Positions 16,336 through 24,613 of a stretch of DNA of 64,000 bases are shown piece by piece. This DNA comes from Spirochaetaceae bacterium (GTDB lineage Bacteria > Myxococcota_A > UBA9160 > UBA4427): contig JACKFD010000012.1 in NCBI GenBank assembly GCA_020632655.1, forward strand, positions 93,800 to 157,799, written 5' to 3'. The notes beneath the pieces are model-generated. The model did no database searches, was not told the origin of the DNA, and saw only the letters and a list, made by a program, of their open reading frames with translations. The position numbers and the translations under genes were made by a program. Position 1 is the first letter of the stretch. Every line of letters begins with the position of its first letter.

Positions 16336-16974
16336 TCAGGTCGCGTGCGTCTCGGCCAGGATCCGCGCCGCTGCGGCGGCGACGTCGTCTTCGACGTGGT
16401 CGCAGCCGGCGGGCGCCGCGGGATTCCGTCCCGAGACGCCCGAACGCAGCAGGATCGTGCCGCGGCAGTCTGCGTGACGACCGGCGAGCACGTCGCGTGG
16501 GCTGTCCCCGACCATCCAGCTCTGCGCGAGGTCGATGCCGTGCTCCCGGGCTGCGCGGAGCAGGAGGCCGGGGCCGGGCTTGCGGTCCGGATGCTCGATC
16601 ACGTCGGGGCCGGCCCCGCCCGACTCGACGGGGCACGCGTAGAAGGCGTCGATGCGCGCCGACGGCGCCTCGGCCGCGAGCAGCTCGGCGAGCCGCGCAT
16701 GGATCCGATCGAGCCCCGCCTCGTCGAGTCGGCCCCGACCGAGAAGGGGCTGGTTCGTCACGACGATGCAGAGGAAGCCCGCGTCTCGGAGCCGCGCGAG
16801 ACCGTCGCCGGTCCCGGGCACGAGGCGCACGGCCGCCGGGTCGACCAGCTCGTGCACGTGCTCGATCAGCGTCCCGTCCCGATCGAGGAAGACCGCCCGC
16901 CGCTTCCCGATGCCGGGCTTCGGCGGGAGGGGCGCAGCGGGGGCGGCGTCGGCATTCGCCGGATTCGGGTCCAT
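16336..16974 (-). CDS. HAD-IIIA phosphatase, GmhB-like
   Basis: 212 residues from ATG 16974 (a GTG at 17013 is less likely). HAD motif I FLDRDGTLI at about 28-36, motif II VVTNQ, a Cys-containing insert (FYACPVESGG) where GmhB enzymes bind zinc, motif III HPDRKPGPGLL, motif IV WMVGDSPRDV. This layout fits D-glycero-D-manno-heptose 1,7-bisphosphate phosphatase of lipopolysaccharide heptose synthesis, though the zinc site is incomplete, so a related sugar- or histidinol-phosphatase is possible. It diverges from a phosphoheptose isomerase-like gene, supporting the heptose assignment. Confidence 0.78.
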   Translation of the reverse strand: MDPNPANADAAPAAPLPPKPGIGKRRAVFLDRDGTLIEHVHELVDPAAVRLVPGTGDGLARLRDAGFLCIVVTNQPLLGRGRLDEAGLDRIHARLAELLAAEAPSARIDAFYACPVESGGAGPDVIEHPDRKPGPGLLLRAAREHGIDLAQSWMVGDSPRDVLAGRHADCRGTILLRSGVSGRNPAAPAGCDHVEDDVAAAAARILAETHAT

Positions 16975-17139
16975 CGGCGGCCGAGCATCGCGATCCCGGC
17001 GCCGGAAGGCCACCCGTCCTCAGGAGGCATGGCGCCCTCGGGCTGCGCGCATGCCGCGCGTCGCGAACCGGGTGCCGGGCATCTCGAGGGCGCGCTGGTC
17101 TATGCTCGCGCGCGGCCGGGGCGCCTCGGCGGGAGCGCG

Positions 17140-17721
17140 ATGACGGACTTCGAGGACTTCACGCAGGACTACTTCGACGCGCTCCAGGCGGCTGCGCGTC
17201 GACTCGACCCGAAGGCCCTCGCCGCGACTCTCGACGTGTTGCGCGGGGTCGCCGCCCGTGGCGCCACCCTCTGGATCGCCGGCAACGGGGGCAGCGCCGC
17301 CCTCGCGGATCATACGGCCTGCGAGATCGGCAAGGGGACCCACGTCGAGCCCCACCCGCCGATCCGGGCGGTCTCCCTCGCGGCGAACGGGCCCATGCTG
17401 ACGGCAATCGCCAACGACGTCGCCTACGACCAGGTCTTCCGCCGGCAGCTCGAGATCCACCTGCGCGAGGGCGACGCGCTGCTCTGCATCAGCACGAGCG
17501 GGCGTTCGCCGAACGTGCTCGAGGCCTGCCGCTACGCCCGCAAGCGGGAGGCGCCGACGGTCGCCTTCGTCGGCTACGACGGCGGCGAGCTCGCGCGGCT
17601 CGCCGATCACGTCGTGCACGTGCCGGTCGACAACTGCGGCATCTCCGAGGACGTGCTGCAGAGCGTGATGCACGTGCTGACGCAGTACCTCGAGCGGGAG
17701 CGCCGGGCGCGGCCCGCCTAG
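17140..17721 (+). CDS. SIS-domain phosphoheptose isomerase-like protein
   Basis: 193 residues from ATG 17140, with GGGAG upstream. Single SIS domain: LWIAGNGGSAALADHTACEIGKG is the GmhA-type sugar-phosphate loop, followed by IANDVAYDQVFRRQLE, LLCISTSGRSPNVLEACRYA, and a C-terminal helix with DVLQSVMHVL. GmhA converts sedoheptulose 7-phosphate to heptose 7-phosphate for the LPS core. The divergent GmhB-like phosphatase 165 bases away supports this. Other members (hldE, hldD) are not in the window, and a DiaA-like regulatory role cannot be excluded. Confidence 0.82.
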   Translation: MTDFEDFTQDYFDALQAAARRLDPKALAATLDVLRGVAARGATLWIAGNGGSAALADHTACEIGKGTHVEPHPPIRAVSLAANGPMLTAIANDVAYDQVFRRQLEIHLREGDALLCISTSGRSPNVLEACRYARKREAPTVAFVGYDGGELARLADHVVHVPVDNCGISEDVLQSVMHVLTQYLERERRARPA

Positions 17722-17758
17722 CGCGGCTGCGGCGCGCCGGCGGCCGGGGGAGGGGACG

Positions 17759-19705
17759 ATGAAGGGCCCGCGCGACGTCGAGCCGATCCGGGCGCAGGAC
17801 GACGAGATCGAGCGGCATCTGCGGGACGCGCAGCTGCCCTCGCTGCTCGTCGCCCTGGCCCATGTGACCGGGGACGACTCGCTCCTCCAGGACGACCTGC
17901 GTCCGGAGGACGGATTCCTCGCAGCGGCGCAGGGGGGCTACGACGAGGCTCGCTGCGACCGCGCCCGGGCGCTCTGCCTCGACGCGCTGCGGCGCCATCG
18001 CGACGCGGGCTGCCCCACGCCTCCGCCGCCGGACGACGCACGCCTGCGTCGCTGGCTCGAATTCCTCGCGCGGCAGGTGGACCTCGACCGGACGCTGCCC
18101 GTGCTGAAGGCGGAGCTCGCTCTCGACGGCGCCGACGTCCGCGCACCCGCGTGGCGGAAGTCGACGGTCGCGCCGGAGCGGTCCTTCCGGGTCGCGATCA
18201 TCGGCGCGGGGATGTCGGGCCTCGTGGCGGCGCTGCGACTCCAGCAGGCGGAGATCCCCTTCGTGATCTTCGAGAAGAGCGACGGCGTCGGCGGCACCTG
18301 GCACGACAACGTCTATCCCGGCTGCCGCGTCGACGTCTCGAACCACTTCTACAGCTACTCCTTCGCCCAGCGCCTCGACTGGCCCCAGCTCTTCTCGCCC
18401 CAGGAGGTGCTGCTCGACTACTTCCGGACCTGCGCCGATCGCTTCGACCTGCGCCGACACGTCCGCTTCGGCACGGAGGTGACCGAGGCCGTCTTCGACG
18501 AGGCGCGGGGCGTCTGGAACCTCGGCCTGCGCACCTCGGACGGGGCGACCGAGCGCTTCGAGGCCCAGGCGATCGTGAGCGCCGTGGGCCAGCTGAACCG
18601 GCCGAGCTGGCTGGACATCCCGGGACGCGAAGACTTCCGCGGGCCCGCCTTCCACTCGGCGCGCTGGCGGACGGACGTGCCGCTCGAAGGGCGGCGGGTC
18701 GGCGTGATCGGGACGGGGGCGAGCGCCTGCCAGCTGATTCCGCCCGTCGCCGATCAGGCGGACTCGCTGGTCGTCTTCCAGCGCACGGCGCCCTGGCTCC
18801 TGCCGACGCCCGACTACCACGCCCCCGTGCCGGAAGGGCTCCGCTGGCTCTTCGAGCACGTGCCGCACTACGCGGCCTGGTACCGCTTCTGGATCTTCTG
18901 GACGACTTCGGAGGGACTGCTCGGCTCGGTCGAGGTCGAGGACGACTGGCCGCATCCCGAGCGTTCGGTGGGTCGCGCGAACGACGCGATCCGCGAGATG
19001 CTGACGGCGTACCTCGCGGAGGCCTGCGCGGGCGATCAGGCGCTCTTCGAGAAGATGCTGCCCGACTACCCGCCCTTCGCGAAGCGCTTCGTCCGGGATG
19101 ACGGCCTGCTGCCCGCCACGTATCGCCGCGACGACGTCACCCTCGAGACTACGGGCATCGAGCGCATCACGGAGCGCGGCGTGCGCCTCGTCGACGGCCG
19201 CGAGGTCGAGCTCGACGTGCTGATCTACGGGACGGGCTTCAAGGCCTCCGACTTCCTGGTGCCGATGACGATCGTCGGACGTGGCGGGCGTTCGCTGCAC
19301 GACGTCTGGCAGGGCGATGCGCGGGCGCATCTCGGGATCACGCTACCGGGCTTCCCGAACCTCTTCCTGCTCTACGGCCCCAACACGAACATCGTCGTGA
19401 ACGGCAGCATCATCTACTTCTCGGAGTGCGAGGTCGACTACCTGGTCGACTGTCTGCGCTTCCTGCTCGAAGGCGGACACGCGGCGATCGACTGTCGAAG
19501 CGAGGCCCACGATGCGTACAACCGACGGATCGATGCTGCGAATCGGCGTCGGGCATGGGGGGCTTCGGACGTGAGCGCCTGGTACAAGAACCGCTTCGGG
19601 CGGGTCTCGCAGAACTGGCCGTGGGGGCTGCTCGCCTACTGGGACCAGACCCGCGCGATCGATCCGGCGGAGTACGAGGTGCTGGGGAGCACCGACGGCC
19701 CTTAG
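17759..19705 (+). CDS. Flavin-dependent monooxygenase, Baeyer-Villiger type
   Basis: 648 residues from ATG 17759 with GGGGAGGGG upstream. An N-terminal helical extension of about 140 residues precedes the core, as in the long BVMO subgroup. The FAD-binding motif is GAGMSG at about 145; then GVGGTWHDNVYPGCRVD, the BVMO fingerprint F-R-G-P-A-F-H-S-A-R-W, and NADP-binding GTGASA at about 319. Expected reaction: NADPH- and O2-dependent oxygenation of a ketone or sterol-like substrate. The fingerprint lacks the final Pro/Asp (it reads W-R). The gene overlaps the 3' end of the convergent 2-phosphoglycerate kinase gene by four bases. Confidence 0.9.
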   Translation: MKGPRDVEPIRAQDDEIERHLRDAQLPSLLVALAHVTGDDSLLQDDLRPEDGFLAAAQGGYDEARCDRARALCLDALRRHRDAGCPTPPPPDDARLRRWLEFLARQVDLDRTLPVLKAELALDGADVRAPAWRKSTVAPERSFRVAIIGAGMSGLVAALRLQQAEIPFVIFEKSDGVGGTWHDNVYPGCRVDVSNHFYSYSFAQRLDWPQLFSPQEVLLDYFRTCADRFDLRRHVRFGTEVTEAVFDEARGVWNLGLRTSDGATERFEAQAIVSAVGQLNRPSWLDIPGREDFRGPAFHSARWRTDVPLEGRRVGVIGTGASACQLIPPVADQADSLVVFQRTAPWLLPTPDYHAPVPEGLRWLFEHVPHYAAWYRFWIFWTTSEGLLGSVEVEDDWPHPERSVGRANDAIREMLTAYLAEACAGDQALFEKMLPDYPPFAKRFVRDDGLLPATYRRDDVTLETTGIERITERGVRLVDGREVELDVLIYGTGFKASDFLVPMTIVGRGGRSLHDVWQGDARAHLGITLPGFPNLFLLYGPNTNIVVNGSIIYFSECEVDYLVDCLRFLLEGGHAAIDCRSEAHDAYNRRIDAANRRRAWGASDVSAWYKNRFGRVSQNWPWGLLAYWDQTRAIDPAEYEVLGSTDGP

Positions 19706-20703
19706 GCCGCGCTGGTCGCGACCTGCGCCCCGGCGCCGAGCCGCGCCATCACGTGCGCGATGATCGACTGCACGGAGCGGTCGAAGGACGTGTTGTCCAC
19801 GACCGGTACGTCGCATCGCTCGGCGAGCTCGAGCAGATGGCGTTGGATCGCGAGGATGCCCTCGAGGTGGTCGATGTAGCGATGGGGCGTGCGTCGGCCC
19901 TGCACGACGGCGCGGGCGTGGAAGCGGCTGCGGAGCGCCTCCTCGTCGCGGGTCGCGACGACGAGCAGGACGACCTCGGCGGCCTCGCGATAGGCCGCGA
20001 GATCGAGCAGGTCGGGGACGATCGAGACGCCGTCGATCACGAGATGCGCGCTCTCGGAGATCGTGCGCTCGATCGAAGCGCGAACGCCGATCGAGACGGC
20101 GGCGGCCTGGGCGCGGAACCCGTCGATCACGCTCGGTGGGGCGCCGACGCCGCGCGGGAGCTTCTCGTGGGCCTCGTAGGACGAGGCGTGGATCGCGGGC
20201 ACGAGCTCCTCGGGGATCAAGAGGCGCATGATCTGGCGGATCGAGTCGGTCGATTGCACGCGGCCGATGCCGAGTCGGCGGGCGACCTCGAGCGAGAGGG
20301 AGGTCTTGCCGACGCCCGAGGTGCCGGCGAGGAGGAGCACGACCGGTCGGTCGGACTCGCGATAGCGGCGCCAGAGCAGGTAGCGGGCGGCGAGCTCGTC
20401 GCCCGCGCGATGCTGGATCACGCGATGGGCGAGCTCGCGGAGGTCGGCGCGGTCGATGCGATGGATGCCCGACGCGACGAGCTCGTGCTCGATGTCGCGT
20501 GCCACGGCCATCGCCTGGCCCGGCTCCATCGCCGCCGCGAGCAGCGACTGCGAGAGCAGCCCTTTCGAGAAGGGCATCTGCTCGCCGTGCCCGACGACGA
20601 CGATGCCGAGCTCGTCTTCGGCGCTCGTGGCGGAGTCGAACGCGGCGTCCGGGCGGGCGTCGGTCCCGATCGAGGAGGGCTGCGGCAGGGGCGGCTCCGC
20701 CAT
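19702..20703 (-). CDS. 2-phosphoglycerate kinase with N-terminal ATP-cone-like region
   Basis: 333 residues from ATG 20703. The C-terminal P-loop kinase domain has LLAGTSGVGKTSLS at about 130, a STDSIRQIMR segment typical of 2-phosphoglycerate kinases, and VIDGVSIVPDLLDL. The N-terminal 100 residues (FSKGLLSQSLLAAAMEPG then an RADLRELAHRVI helix) resemble an ATP-cone regulatory domain. The family phosphorylates 2-phosphoglycerate to 2,3-bisphosphoglycerate, for cyclic 2,3-bisphosphoglycerate in archaea or possibly glycerate-derived solutes in bacteria. No partner synthase is nearby. It follows tRNA-Phe on the same strand by 54 bases, so read-through co-transcription is likely. Confidence 0.83.
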   Translation of the reverse strand: MAEPPLPQPSSIGTDARPDAAFDSATSAEDELGIVVVGHGEQMPFSKGLLSQSLLAAAMEPGQAMAVARDIEHELVASGIHRIDRADLRELAHRVIQHRAGDELAARYLLWRRYRESDRPVVLLLAGTSGVGKTSLSLEVARRLGIGRVQSTDSIRQIMRLLIPEELVPAIHASSYEAHEKLPRGVGAPPSVIDGFRAQAAAVSIGVRASIERTISESAHLVIDGVSIVPDLLDLAAYREAAEVVLLVVATRDEEALRSRFHARAVVQGRRTPHRYIDHLEGILAIQRHLLELAERCDVPVVDNTSFDRSVQSIIAHVMARLGAGAQVATSAA

Positions 20704-20757
20704 GGATGGCAATCCGGACTCTCTCTCGGGCCTCGCGCGGTCGGGTCGGTCGGGAGG

Positions 20758-20833
20758 TGGTGGCCCAGGGCGGGGTCGAACCGCCGACACCGCGATTTTC
20801 AGTCGCGTGCTCTACCAGCTGAGCTACCGGGCC
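20758..20833 (-). tRNA. tRNA-Phe (GAA)
   Basis: 76 nucleotides including an encoded CCA. Acceptor GGCCCGG pairs with CUGGGCC; D-arm GCUC...GAGC; anticodon arm with loop CUGAAAA and anticodon GAA; T-arm with GGUUCGACCCC. All four arms fold. It lies 54 bases upstream of 2-phosphoglycerate kinase. No integrase or duplicated 3' end nearby suggests use as an attachment site. Confidence 0.97.
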
Positions 20834-20847
20834 ACCGAAGGACGCGA

Positions 20848-20853
20848 AGCTTA
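20848..20853 (-). promoter_or_regulatory. Candidate -10 (TAAGCT) of tRNA-Phe
   Basis: On the minus strand TAAGCT ends 14 bases before the tRNA 5' end, placing transcription start about seven to eight bases before the mature tRNA. It fits the TAnnCT element seen before protein genes here. The -35 region lies in a 28-bp repeat and reads CTCGAC, a weak match. Confidence 0.45.
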
Positions 20854-20929
20854 CCCGACGCCACGCCGGCGTCGAGGCCGCTCGGAGGATCGGATGAGGT
20901 TCCCGACGCCACGCCGGCGTCGAGGCCGC
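20854..20929. repeat. 28-bp direct repeat with internal hairpin
   Basis: Two identical 28-bp copies at 20854-20881 and 20902-20929 (period 48). Each contains an inverted repeat, CGACGCC and GGCGTCG, around five bases. They lie immediately upstream of the tRNA-Phe promoter and before the histidine-phosphatase gene on the other strand. Confidence 0.8.
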
Positions 20930-21038
20930 ACGACGGCTTGCGGTCGAGCGCCCGGTCGAAGGGCGGGGATCGCTCCGGATCCCAAGGGGGTTGCCGGCTG
21001 CATGGCGGCGGGGGCTCAAGCGGGGCGCCGGCTCGTCG

Positions 21039-21863
21039 ATGTCGATTGCCATGAATGCGGAATCCTCCACCGGGGCCGTCATCGCACAGGCCACCGACGG
21101 CCTCCTCCACGGGTTCCGACCGATCGGGAGCTTCCTCTCGAAGGACGGGATTCGGCCGAAGCGCGCTCCGGCAGGCTTCCGCCGGATCCCGGTCATCCTG
21201 CTCGGACTCGTCCTGCTCGGCGCCGGGAGTGCCGGCGCGGAGGATGCGGACGACCCGGAAGGCGCGAGCCCCGAGCCGACGATCGAGCTGGCCGGTCCGG
21301 CGCTCGTCGAGGCGATCCGGGACGGGGGCTTCGTCCTCTATCTGCGGCACATGGAGACCGATCGAGGGCGGCCCGACGCGGAGCAGATCGACCTCGCCGA
21401 CTGCGCCACGCAACGGGTGCTCTCTGCCGAGGGGCGCGGGCAGGCGGACCGGATCGGACGCGCGTTGACGGAGTTGAGCGTGCCGGTGGGCGCGGTCTGG
21501 AGCAGCCCCTACTGCCGGTGTCGGGACACGGCGCTGCTCGCGTTCGGCGGAAGTCGGACCGACGACGCCCTGCGCTATGCGCGGCACGAGGCGACCGCCG
21601 AGCGCGAAGCGCTCGCGGAGGCGTTGCGGGAGCGGCTCTCGAGGGCCCCCGCCGACGGCACGAACACGGTCCTCGTCTCCCACTCGACCAACATGCTCTT
21701 CGCGACCGGTGTGTCACCGCGTCCCGAGGGCGCGCTCTACGTCTTCCGACCGGAGGGCGCGGCGGGCTTTCGCATGGTGGGACGGATCCTGCCGGACCAA
21801 TGGGAACGCCTGCTCGTCCAGGTGCCCGCGCGCGAGGGCGCATCGCCCGCGTCTCCGCGTTAG
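21039..21863 (+). CDS. Exported histidine-phosphatase-superfamily protein
   Basis: About 274 residues from ATG 21039 (ATG 21051 equally possible; neither has a clear ribosome site). A hydrophobic export segment (VILLGLVLLGAGSAGAED) comes late, at about 50-68, so the true start may be farther in. The phosphatase domain follows: LYLRHMETDRG, SSPYCRCRDTA, and VSHSTN with the second catalytic His. The usual RHG triad reads RHM. Family members remove phosphates or bind phospho-compounds in the periplasm. The last codons and stop are duplicated just downstream. Confidence 0.75.
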   Translation: MSIAMNAESSTGAVIAQATDGLLHGFRPIGSFLSKDGIRPKRAPAGFRRIPVILLGLVLLGAGSAGAEDADDPEGASPEPTIELAGPALVEAIRDGGFVLYLRHMETDRGRPDAEQIDLADCATQRVLSAEGRGQADRIGRALTELSVPVGAVWSSPYCRCRDTALLAFGGSRTDDALRYARHEATAEREALAEALRERLSRAPADGTNTVLVSHSTNMLFATGVSPRPEGALYVFRPEGAAGFRMVGRILPDQWERLLVQVPAREGASPASPR

Positions 21864-21948
21864 TCCGCCGCGAGGGTGGATGACCTGCGTCACGGCGCGG
21901 GCCCGCCGCGGCCGTGCATCGCCCGCTTCTCCGCGTTGGTCCGCCGCG
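21840..21948. repeat. 33-bp direct repeat copying a gene 3' end
   Basis: Copies at 21840-21872 and 21916-21948 match at 31 of 33 bases, 76 bases apart. The first covers the last seven codons and TAG (21861-21863) of the histidine-phosphatase gene; in the second the TAG has become TGG. Confidence 0.75.
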
Positions 21949-21954
21949 CCGGCG

Positions 21955-22719
21955 TCAGCTCGCGGGCGGATCGTCCGCCTGGTCGTCCGTCCGGAGCGAG
22001 GGTGCCAGGGCGGAGACGGGACCGACGATCGAGACGTGCTTCATCACCACGTTCTCGATCGGCCGGTCGCGCGGTCCCCATCGCCCCGTGCGATCCGTCT
22101 GGACGCGGCTGATCGCGTCCACGAGCTCGAGCCCCGCGACCACGCGCCCGATCGGCGTGTAGCGGCCGTCGAGATTGCGGTCGTCGGCCTGCATCACGAA
22201 GAACTGGGTGCTGGTCGAGCCCGGTCGACCACGATTGCCGAGGCCGACGACGCCGCGCACGAAGGGGGCCTCGCCGAACTCGTCCGGGAGCTGCTCGTCG
22301 TGGCCGCCGAGGCCGTCGTTGGTCGGGTCCCGATCCCGGGAGCGGGGATCACCGCCCTGGATCATGAAGTCCGGGATCACGCGATGGAAGGTCGTGCCGT
22401 CGTAGTAGCCGGCGCTCGCGAGCTCGATGATCCGCGCGACCGTGACCGGTGCGAGCTCGGGCATCAGCTCGATGTCGATGTGGCCCGGACCGGCCGATCC
22501 GTCGATCTCGAGTCGGAGGACGGGGTGGCTCGGGTCGCTCGGCCAGGCGAAGGGATGGGACGCGGTCGGGCTCGTCGTCGTCGCCTGGCGCGCATCGGGA
22601 TCCGTCTCGACGCGGTTGCAGCCGGGCGAGGTCGCGAGGCCGAGGAGGGCGGTGAGGACCAGGCTCGCGAGGCGTCTCGGGGACGTCGCGTCCGTTGCGT
22701 GTGTTAGCGTGCCGCGCAT
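21955..22719 (-). CDS. Cyclophilin-type peptidyl-prolyl isomerase lipoprotein
   Basis: 254 residues from ATG 22719. The N-terminal hydrophobic segment (LASLVLTALLGLATSPGC) ends in a Cys and is a probable, slightly atypical, lipobox. The cyclophilin domain follows: YYDGTTFHRVIPDFMIQGGDP with the catalytic FHRVI...FMIQGGD motif, GVVGLGNRGRPGSTSTQFFV with the STSTQFFV signature, and LDGRYTPIGRVVAG. It should catalyse prolyl isomerisation in the periplasm. Its start codon overlaps that of ggt on the other strand inside GCATGC, so each gene's upstream control region lies in the other's coding sequence. Confidence 0.88.
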   Translation of the reverse strand: MRGTLTHATDATSPRRLASLVLTALLGLATSPGCNRVETDPDARQATTTSPTASHPFAWPSDPSHPVLRLEIDGSAGPGHIDIELMPELAPVTVARIIELASAGYYDGTTFHRVIPDFMIQGGDPRSRDRDPTNDGLGGHDEQLPDEFGEAPFVRGVVGLGNRGRPGSTSTQFFVMQADDRNLDGRYTPIGRVVAGLELVDAISRVQTDRTGRWGPRDRPIENVVMKHVSIVGPVSALAPSLRTDDQADDPPAS

Positions 22720-24547
22720 GCGGAAGACATCGACCGGAGCGATCGCGGAGCTGAGCCCTTTGCTGGACCGGAACGCCGCCGGTCGTCGTCGTCGGCGGCG
22801 TCGGTCCACGTCGGCTCGGATCGTTCTGCTCGTCCTGCTCCTGCTCGCGGGTCCGTTCACCCAGGGCTGCGACGCGGCGGAGCCCGCGCTGCCCGCGGCG
22901 GGCGCGTCGGCGACGGGACGCGCGGGCATGGTGGTCTCGACCCATCACGCCGCCGCGAAGGCCGGTGCGCGCATCCTCGCCGAGGGCGGCAATGCCGTCG
23001 ACGCGGCGGTCGCGACGGCCTTCGCCGTCGGCGTGGCGCAGCCCTTCTCCGCCGGCGTGGGCGGCGGCGCCTTCGCGCTCGTGCGCCTGCCGGACGGCAC
23101 GTTGCGGGCGCTCGATGCACGGGAGACGGCGCCGGCTGCCGCCTCGTCGACGATGTACGTCGACCCGGGCGTGCCGAAGGGCGCGTCGGTCCACGGGCCG
23201 CTCGCGGTGGCCGTGCCCGCCTTCGTGCCGGGGATGGTCGAGCTGCTGCGGGCGCACGGGACGATGCCCCTCGCGCAGGTGCTCGGGCCGGCGATCGAGC
23301 TGGCGGAGCAGGGCGTCGAGATCGGCCCCTACCACGCGCGCATGGCGGGCTACATGCGCGGGCGACTCTCGCGCGAGACCTTCCCCGAGACCTGGCGTAT
23401 CCAGTTCGAGCCCTTCGATCCGTCGGCGATGGTCGGTGCGCGACTCGTGCAGAAGGACCTCGCCGAGTCGCTGCGTCTGCTTTCGCAGCGCGGCGAGGCC
23501 GTCTTCCGGGACGGCGTGGTCGGCCGGGCCATCGTCGAGGAGGTCCGGTCCCGGGGCGGTCTGCTCAGCCTCGACGACCTGCGCGCCTATCGCCCGCGCT
23601 GGCGGGAGCCCGTCGTGGGCACCTATCGCGGCATCCGGGTCGCGAGCTTTCCACCGCCTTCCTCCGGTGGCGCCGTGCTCGTGCAGGCGTTGAACGTGCT
23701 CGAAGGCTTCGAGCTGGCGACGCTCGCGCGCGACGGGGCACCGGCGATCCATCGCGTGACCGAGGCGATGAAGCTCGCCTTCGCCGACCGGGCGGCCTAC
23801 ATGGGTGACTCCGACTTCGTCGACGTGCCGATCGCGCGTCTGGTCTCGAAGCCCTACGCCGAGGCCCAGCGCGCCCGCATCGACGCCTCGAAGGCGACCG
23901 AGATCCGCGGCCCCGGGCAGCTGCCCGACGACGCGGGCACGACCCATCTCTCCGTCACCGACGCCGAGGGCCGCGCCGTCGCGCTCACGATGACGATCAA
24001 CACGCCCTTCGGCTCGGGGATCACGGCGAGGGGCACGGGCGTCGTGCTGAACAACGAGATGGACGACTTCGCCGTCGCGACGAACACGCCCAACAGCTAC
24101 GGCCTCGTCGACACCCGGGGCGCGAACCTGCCGGCGCCCAACAAGCGGCCGCTCTCGAGCATGACGCCGACGATCCTCGATCGCGACGGGCGGCTCTTCA
24201 TGGTGAGTGGCAGCCCGGGCGGACCGCGGATCATCTCGACGACGCTGCTCACGATCCTCGACGTCGTCGACTGGGGCCGGGATCCGCAGACCGCCGTCGG
24301 CTCGCCCCGCTACCACCATCAATGGGATCCGAATCGGCTTTCCGTCGAGCCGGAGGTGTCCGACGCGGTCGTCGCCGAGCTCGAGGCGCTCGGGCACGAG
24401 GTCGAGCGCAGCCCGCGTCATTGGTCGGCGGCCGAGGTGATCGTCGTCGATCCGGTGACGGGGCTGCATCGCGGCGGGTCGGACCCGCGCACGGACGGCG
24501 CCGCGATCGGCTGGGACGGTCCGCCCGCGCAGGATGCGCCCCGTTAG
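22718..24547 (+). CDS. ggt: Gamma-glutamyltranspeptidase
   Basis: 609 residues from ATG 22718. A long basic N-terminus (seven Arg in a row) is followed by a hydrophobic segment ending TQGC, either a lipobox or a Sec signal. The GGT domain begins MVVSTHHAAAKAGARIL and includes the GNAVDAAVATAFA helix. The autocleavage nucleophile is Thr408 in GTTHLSV; the small subunit then carries LNNEMDDF and PNKRPLSSMTPTI. GGT hydrolyses glutathione and transfers gamma-glutamyl groups in the periplasm. TAGCGT lies seven bases before the ATG, consistent with a leaderless start. Confidence 0.94.
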   Translation: MRKTSTGAIAELSPLLDRNAAGRRRRRRRSTSARIVLLVLLLLAGPFTQGCDAAEPALPAAGASATGRAGMVVSTHHAAAKAGARILAEGGNAVDAAVATAFAVGVAQPFSAGVGGGAFALVRLPDGTLRALDARETAPAAASSTMYVDPGVPKGASVHGPLAVAVPAFVPGMVELLRAHGTMPLAQVLGPAIELAEQGVEIGPYHARMAGYMRGRLSRETFPETWRIQFEPFDPSAMVGARLVQKDLAESLRLLSQRGEAVFRDGVVGRAIVEEVRSRGGLLSLDDLRAYRPRWREPVVGTYRGIRVASFPPPSSGGAVLVQALNVLEGFELATLARDGAPAIHRVTEAMKLAFADRAAYMGDSDFVDVPIARLVSKPYAEAQRARIDASKATEIRGPGQLPDDAGTTHLSVTDAEGRAVALTMTINTPFGSGITARGTGVVLNNEMDDFAVATNTPNSYGLVDTRGANLPAPNKRPLSSMTPTILDRDGRLFMVSGSPGGPRIISTTLLTILDVVDWGRDPQTAVGSPRYHHQWDPNRLSVEPEVSDAVVAELEALGHEVERSPRHWSAAEVIVVDPVTGLHRGGSDPRTDGAAIGWDGPPAQDAPR

Positions 24548-24613
24548 GCGCGTCTTCCGGGATGTCCGCCGCGTTTCGCGCGTTACGCCGCCGCCCGCTC
24601 CGCTCCGACCCGC

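Noticed and set aside
20758..20833. tRNA-Phe as an integration site of a mobile element
   Set aside because: No integrase, no repeat of the tRNA 3' end in the window, and ordinary genes on both sides.
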